NCBI GenBank assembly: GCA_965661945.1
Contig: CBFIFP010000005.1
Span: 113,643 to 177,642 of the forward strand
Length of the DNA: 64,000 nucleotides
Reading direction: 5' to 3'
From: JAJRPT01 sp965661945
Lineage (GTDB): Bacteria > Bacteroidota > Ignavibacteria > Kapaibacteriales > UBA2268
In this document: positions 62,635-64,000 of the stretch, piece by piece
Numbering within the stretch: the stretch's first letter is position 1
Layout of the letters: every line of letters starts with the position of its first letter
Made by a program: the position numbers and the translations under genes
Notes under the pieces: generated by a model
The model's input: only the letters and a program-made list of their open reading frames with translations
What the model was told of the DNA's origin: nothing
Databases searched by the model: none

Positions 62635-63086
62635 TGAGAAAAGTAATTATAACATTGATTTTAATTTTTTCTTTTAACTTAGTTTCTCAAGAAGTCAAAT
62701 TAAGAGAAAATTTTAATAGTGAATTAAGTGGCATAGTTGGTTCTTTTACCTCTTCTAACTTATTTCTTACTTTTCTTTCCCAAGATTTGATTTATAAATC
62801 GATAGAAAAAAATAAGTTAGATGAAAACCAAATTAAAACATTACTCACAACTTTAAATGATCTAACTACTCAAATAGATATGAATTTAAAAAATTTATAT
62901 CAAATTGTGGAATCAGATAAAGATGCTGAATTAGTCCTGAAAGCAATCTCTATTTTCAAGGAATTGAATTTGAATAATCAATATTTAGTTAAATATATTG
63001 AAAATAAAAATGATGAAAATAAAGAAAGATTTTTACTCCAACATAAAAAAGTTTGGGGAAAATTAGGAAATATTAAAAAAACTTAA
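62634..63086 (+). CDS. Small secreted helical protein, unknown
   Basis: 150 residues. Signal peptide MRKVIITLILIFSFNLVSQ. The mature part is helical and polar (EVKLRENFNSELSGIVGSF ... LLTTLNDLTTQIDMNLKNLY). No family recognised. One-base overlap with the threonine aldolase gene; transcription is probably shared, although the functions look unrelated. Confidence 0.65.
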   Translation: MRKVIITLILIFSFNLVSQEVKLRENFNSELSGIVGSFTSSNLFLTFLSQDLIYKSIEKNKLDENQIKTLLTTLNDLTTQIDMNLKNLYQIVESDKDAELVLKAISIFKELNLNNQYLVKYIENKNDENKERFLLQHKKVWGKLGNIKKT

Positions 63087-63131
63087 TAAATTTGAAATAA
63101 AAAATTTAATGAATTAATTTAAGGTATAATT

Positions 63132-64000
63132 ATGAAAAAGTATCTACTTAGTATTACCATTATGATTTTAATGGTATTTGCTTACTCTTGTAAAGAAGAT
63201 GATACAAATGATGACGACAACTCTCAAACTATGTCTTTCTCGGGAATTTTGATTGATAATCAAGATAAACCCGTCCCTTTCGCAGAAATTCAATTTTACC
63301 AAGAAGTCTTCGAATCCGGTAAAGCTCAACCAGGATTGCTTAACGATAAGTTTCTTGTAAAAGATACAACTAATGAAAATGGTGAATTCTATGTGGAAAT
63401 ACCAGATAAAGATAATATTTATGTTGTTATTCTGCATCCAGATTTCAAGTCAACTAAACATAAAATGAGTGATATTAAAGGCAAAGATGGTGAACTTAAT
63501 TTATTAAAAGGCGATAAAGAAGAAGATTGTTCTGCTGTTGTTAAAGTCAGCTTATATGATAAGCAAGAAAATAAAGTTAAAGATGCTTTTGTAAAATTAT
63601 TAAGAGATGGTAAACTTATAACCAAAGCTAAAACTAATGAAGAAGGACAATTTATTTTTGAGCAGGTTTGCCCGGGTGTTTATTCTATAATAGCTTATGT
63701 AAATGATAAAGCTATTGAAAAATCTAAAATAAATATTGAAAGCGATAATCTATATGAATTTAGTATGATTCCTTCTGATGACGACGGAAAAGATGATAAA
63801 GAATGCTGCGAAGGGATAATGTATTTTTATCCATTAGGCGAAGATGGAGCAGTATTAAACGGAGCAAAAATAATAATTTATAAAGATGGAAAAGCAATTG
63901 CAGACCCAGTAGTAAAAGACGGTAAAGCTATAGCAAGTGAGCTTTGTGAAGGCAAATATACTATAGTTATTAAAGCAGAAGGATACGAAGAAAATGAATT
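63132..64000 (+). CDS. Lipoprotein with carboxypeptidase-regulatory-like (CarboxypepD_reg) domains, 3' end outside window
   Basis: ATG at 63132 and open to the window end (289 complete codons). Lipobox FAYSC (Cys about 20), then an acidic surface-export-type tract KEDDTNDDDN. Three successive beta-sandwich modules share the pattern with VPFAEIQFY / VKDAFVKLLRDGK / LNGAKIIIYKDGK and TNENGEFYVEIP / TNEEGQFIFEQVCPGVY / LCEGKYTIVIKAEGY. These resemble CarboxypepD_reg/SdrD B-like repeats of surface proteins. Function unknown; probably an outer-membrane anchored structural or binding protein. Confidence 0.82.
   Translation, partial: MKKYLLSITIMILMVFAYSCKEDDTNDDDNSQTMSFSGILIDNQDKPVPFAEIQFYQEVFESGKAQPGLLNDKFLVKDTTNENGEFYVEIPDKDNIYVVILHPDFKSTKHKMSDIKGKDGELNLLKGDKEEDCSAVVKVSLYDKQENKVKDAFVKLLRDGKLITKAKTNEEGQFIFEQVCPGVYSIIAYVNDKAIEKSKINIESDNLYEFSMIPSDDDGKDDKECCEGIMYFYPLGEDGAVLNGAKIIIYKDGKAIADPVVKDGKAIASELCEGKYTIVIKAEGYEENE

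Overview
The window is strongly AT-rich. It reads as chromosomal DNA of a Gram-negative member of the Bacteroidota/Ignavibacteria-Kapabacteria (FCB) lineage. The evidence is three secreted proteins with type IX secretion (T9SS) type A C-terminal sorting domains, a SprE/PorW-like TPR lipoprotein, a DUF4835 protein, an OlsF-like aminolipid acyltransferase, PD40/OmpA proteins, and promoters of the Bacteroidota TTG-N19/20-TAnnTTTG type (rpsT, aspS, mcrBC). I cannot name a genus. Nearly all the content is housekeeping or envelope biology. I see no prophage, transposase, rRNA, tRNA or CRISPR.

Layout. 0-12.9 kb is the secreted/accessory part. It holds an OmpA-family protein cut by the window edge, a roughly 0.47 kb element with 61-bp terminal inverted repeats, cysQ-ugpQ, then three T9SS cargo genes: a YadA-head/S74-chaperone adhesin, a BNR/Ycf48-like propeller, and a cohesin/dockerin protein. 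murQ follows. Three parS-type palindromes lie within 2.2 kb here (10047, 11390, 12168), which suggests an origin-proximal position. 12.9-22.8 kb holds a broken PD40-OmpA gene, an outer-membrane gene remnant, an MsbA-like ABC exporter, rpsT, DUF2520-uppP, two TPR proteins, a glycosyltransferase and a lipoprotein. 23-26.4 kb is an McrBC restriction pair. 26.5-39.6 kb holds ispH, a sirtuin, dinB, the SprE-like lipoprotein, mutL, a D-lactate dehydrogenase-like enzyme, a RidA protein, DUF4835 and speB.

39.7-42.6 kb is the most interesting locus. It is a tightly packed lipoprotein - ECF sigma - anti-sigma cassette. The anti-sigma protein appears to combine a cytoplasmic anti-sigma domain, one inner-membrane helix, a long Asn/Ser linker and a C-terminal outer-membrane beta-barrel, so it could sense outer-membrane state directly. 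Beside it a receiver-histidine kinase hybrid is cut by one in-frame TAA exactly before its phospho-acceptor His motif, downstream of tsaE.

44-55 kb is minus-strand: trxB, queG (apparently lacking an AUG), an AddB-like nuclease, and an envelope operon (heparinase II/III-like protein, flippase, LptF/G permease, two-TM coiled-coil protein). 55-64 kb holds a CPBP protease, aspS, olsF, a Tat-signal pirin, threonine aldolase and two small secreted proteins, the last running off the end.

All calls come from reading translations and motifs by eye. No database search was run.
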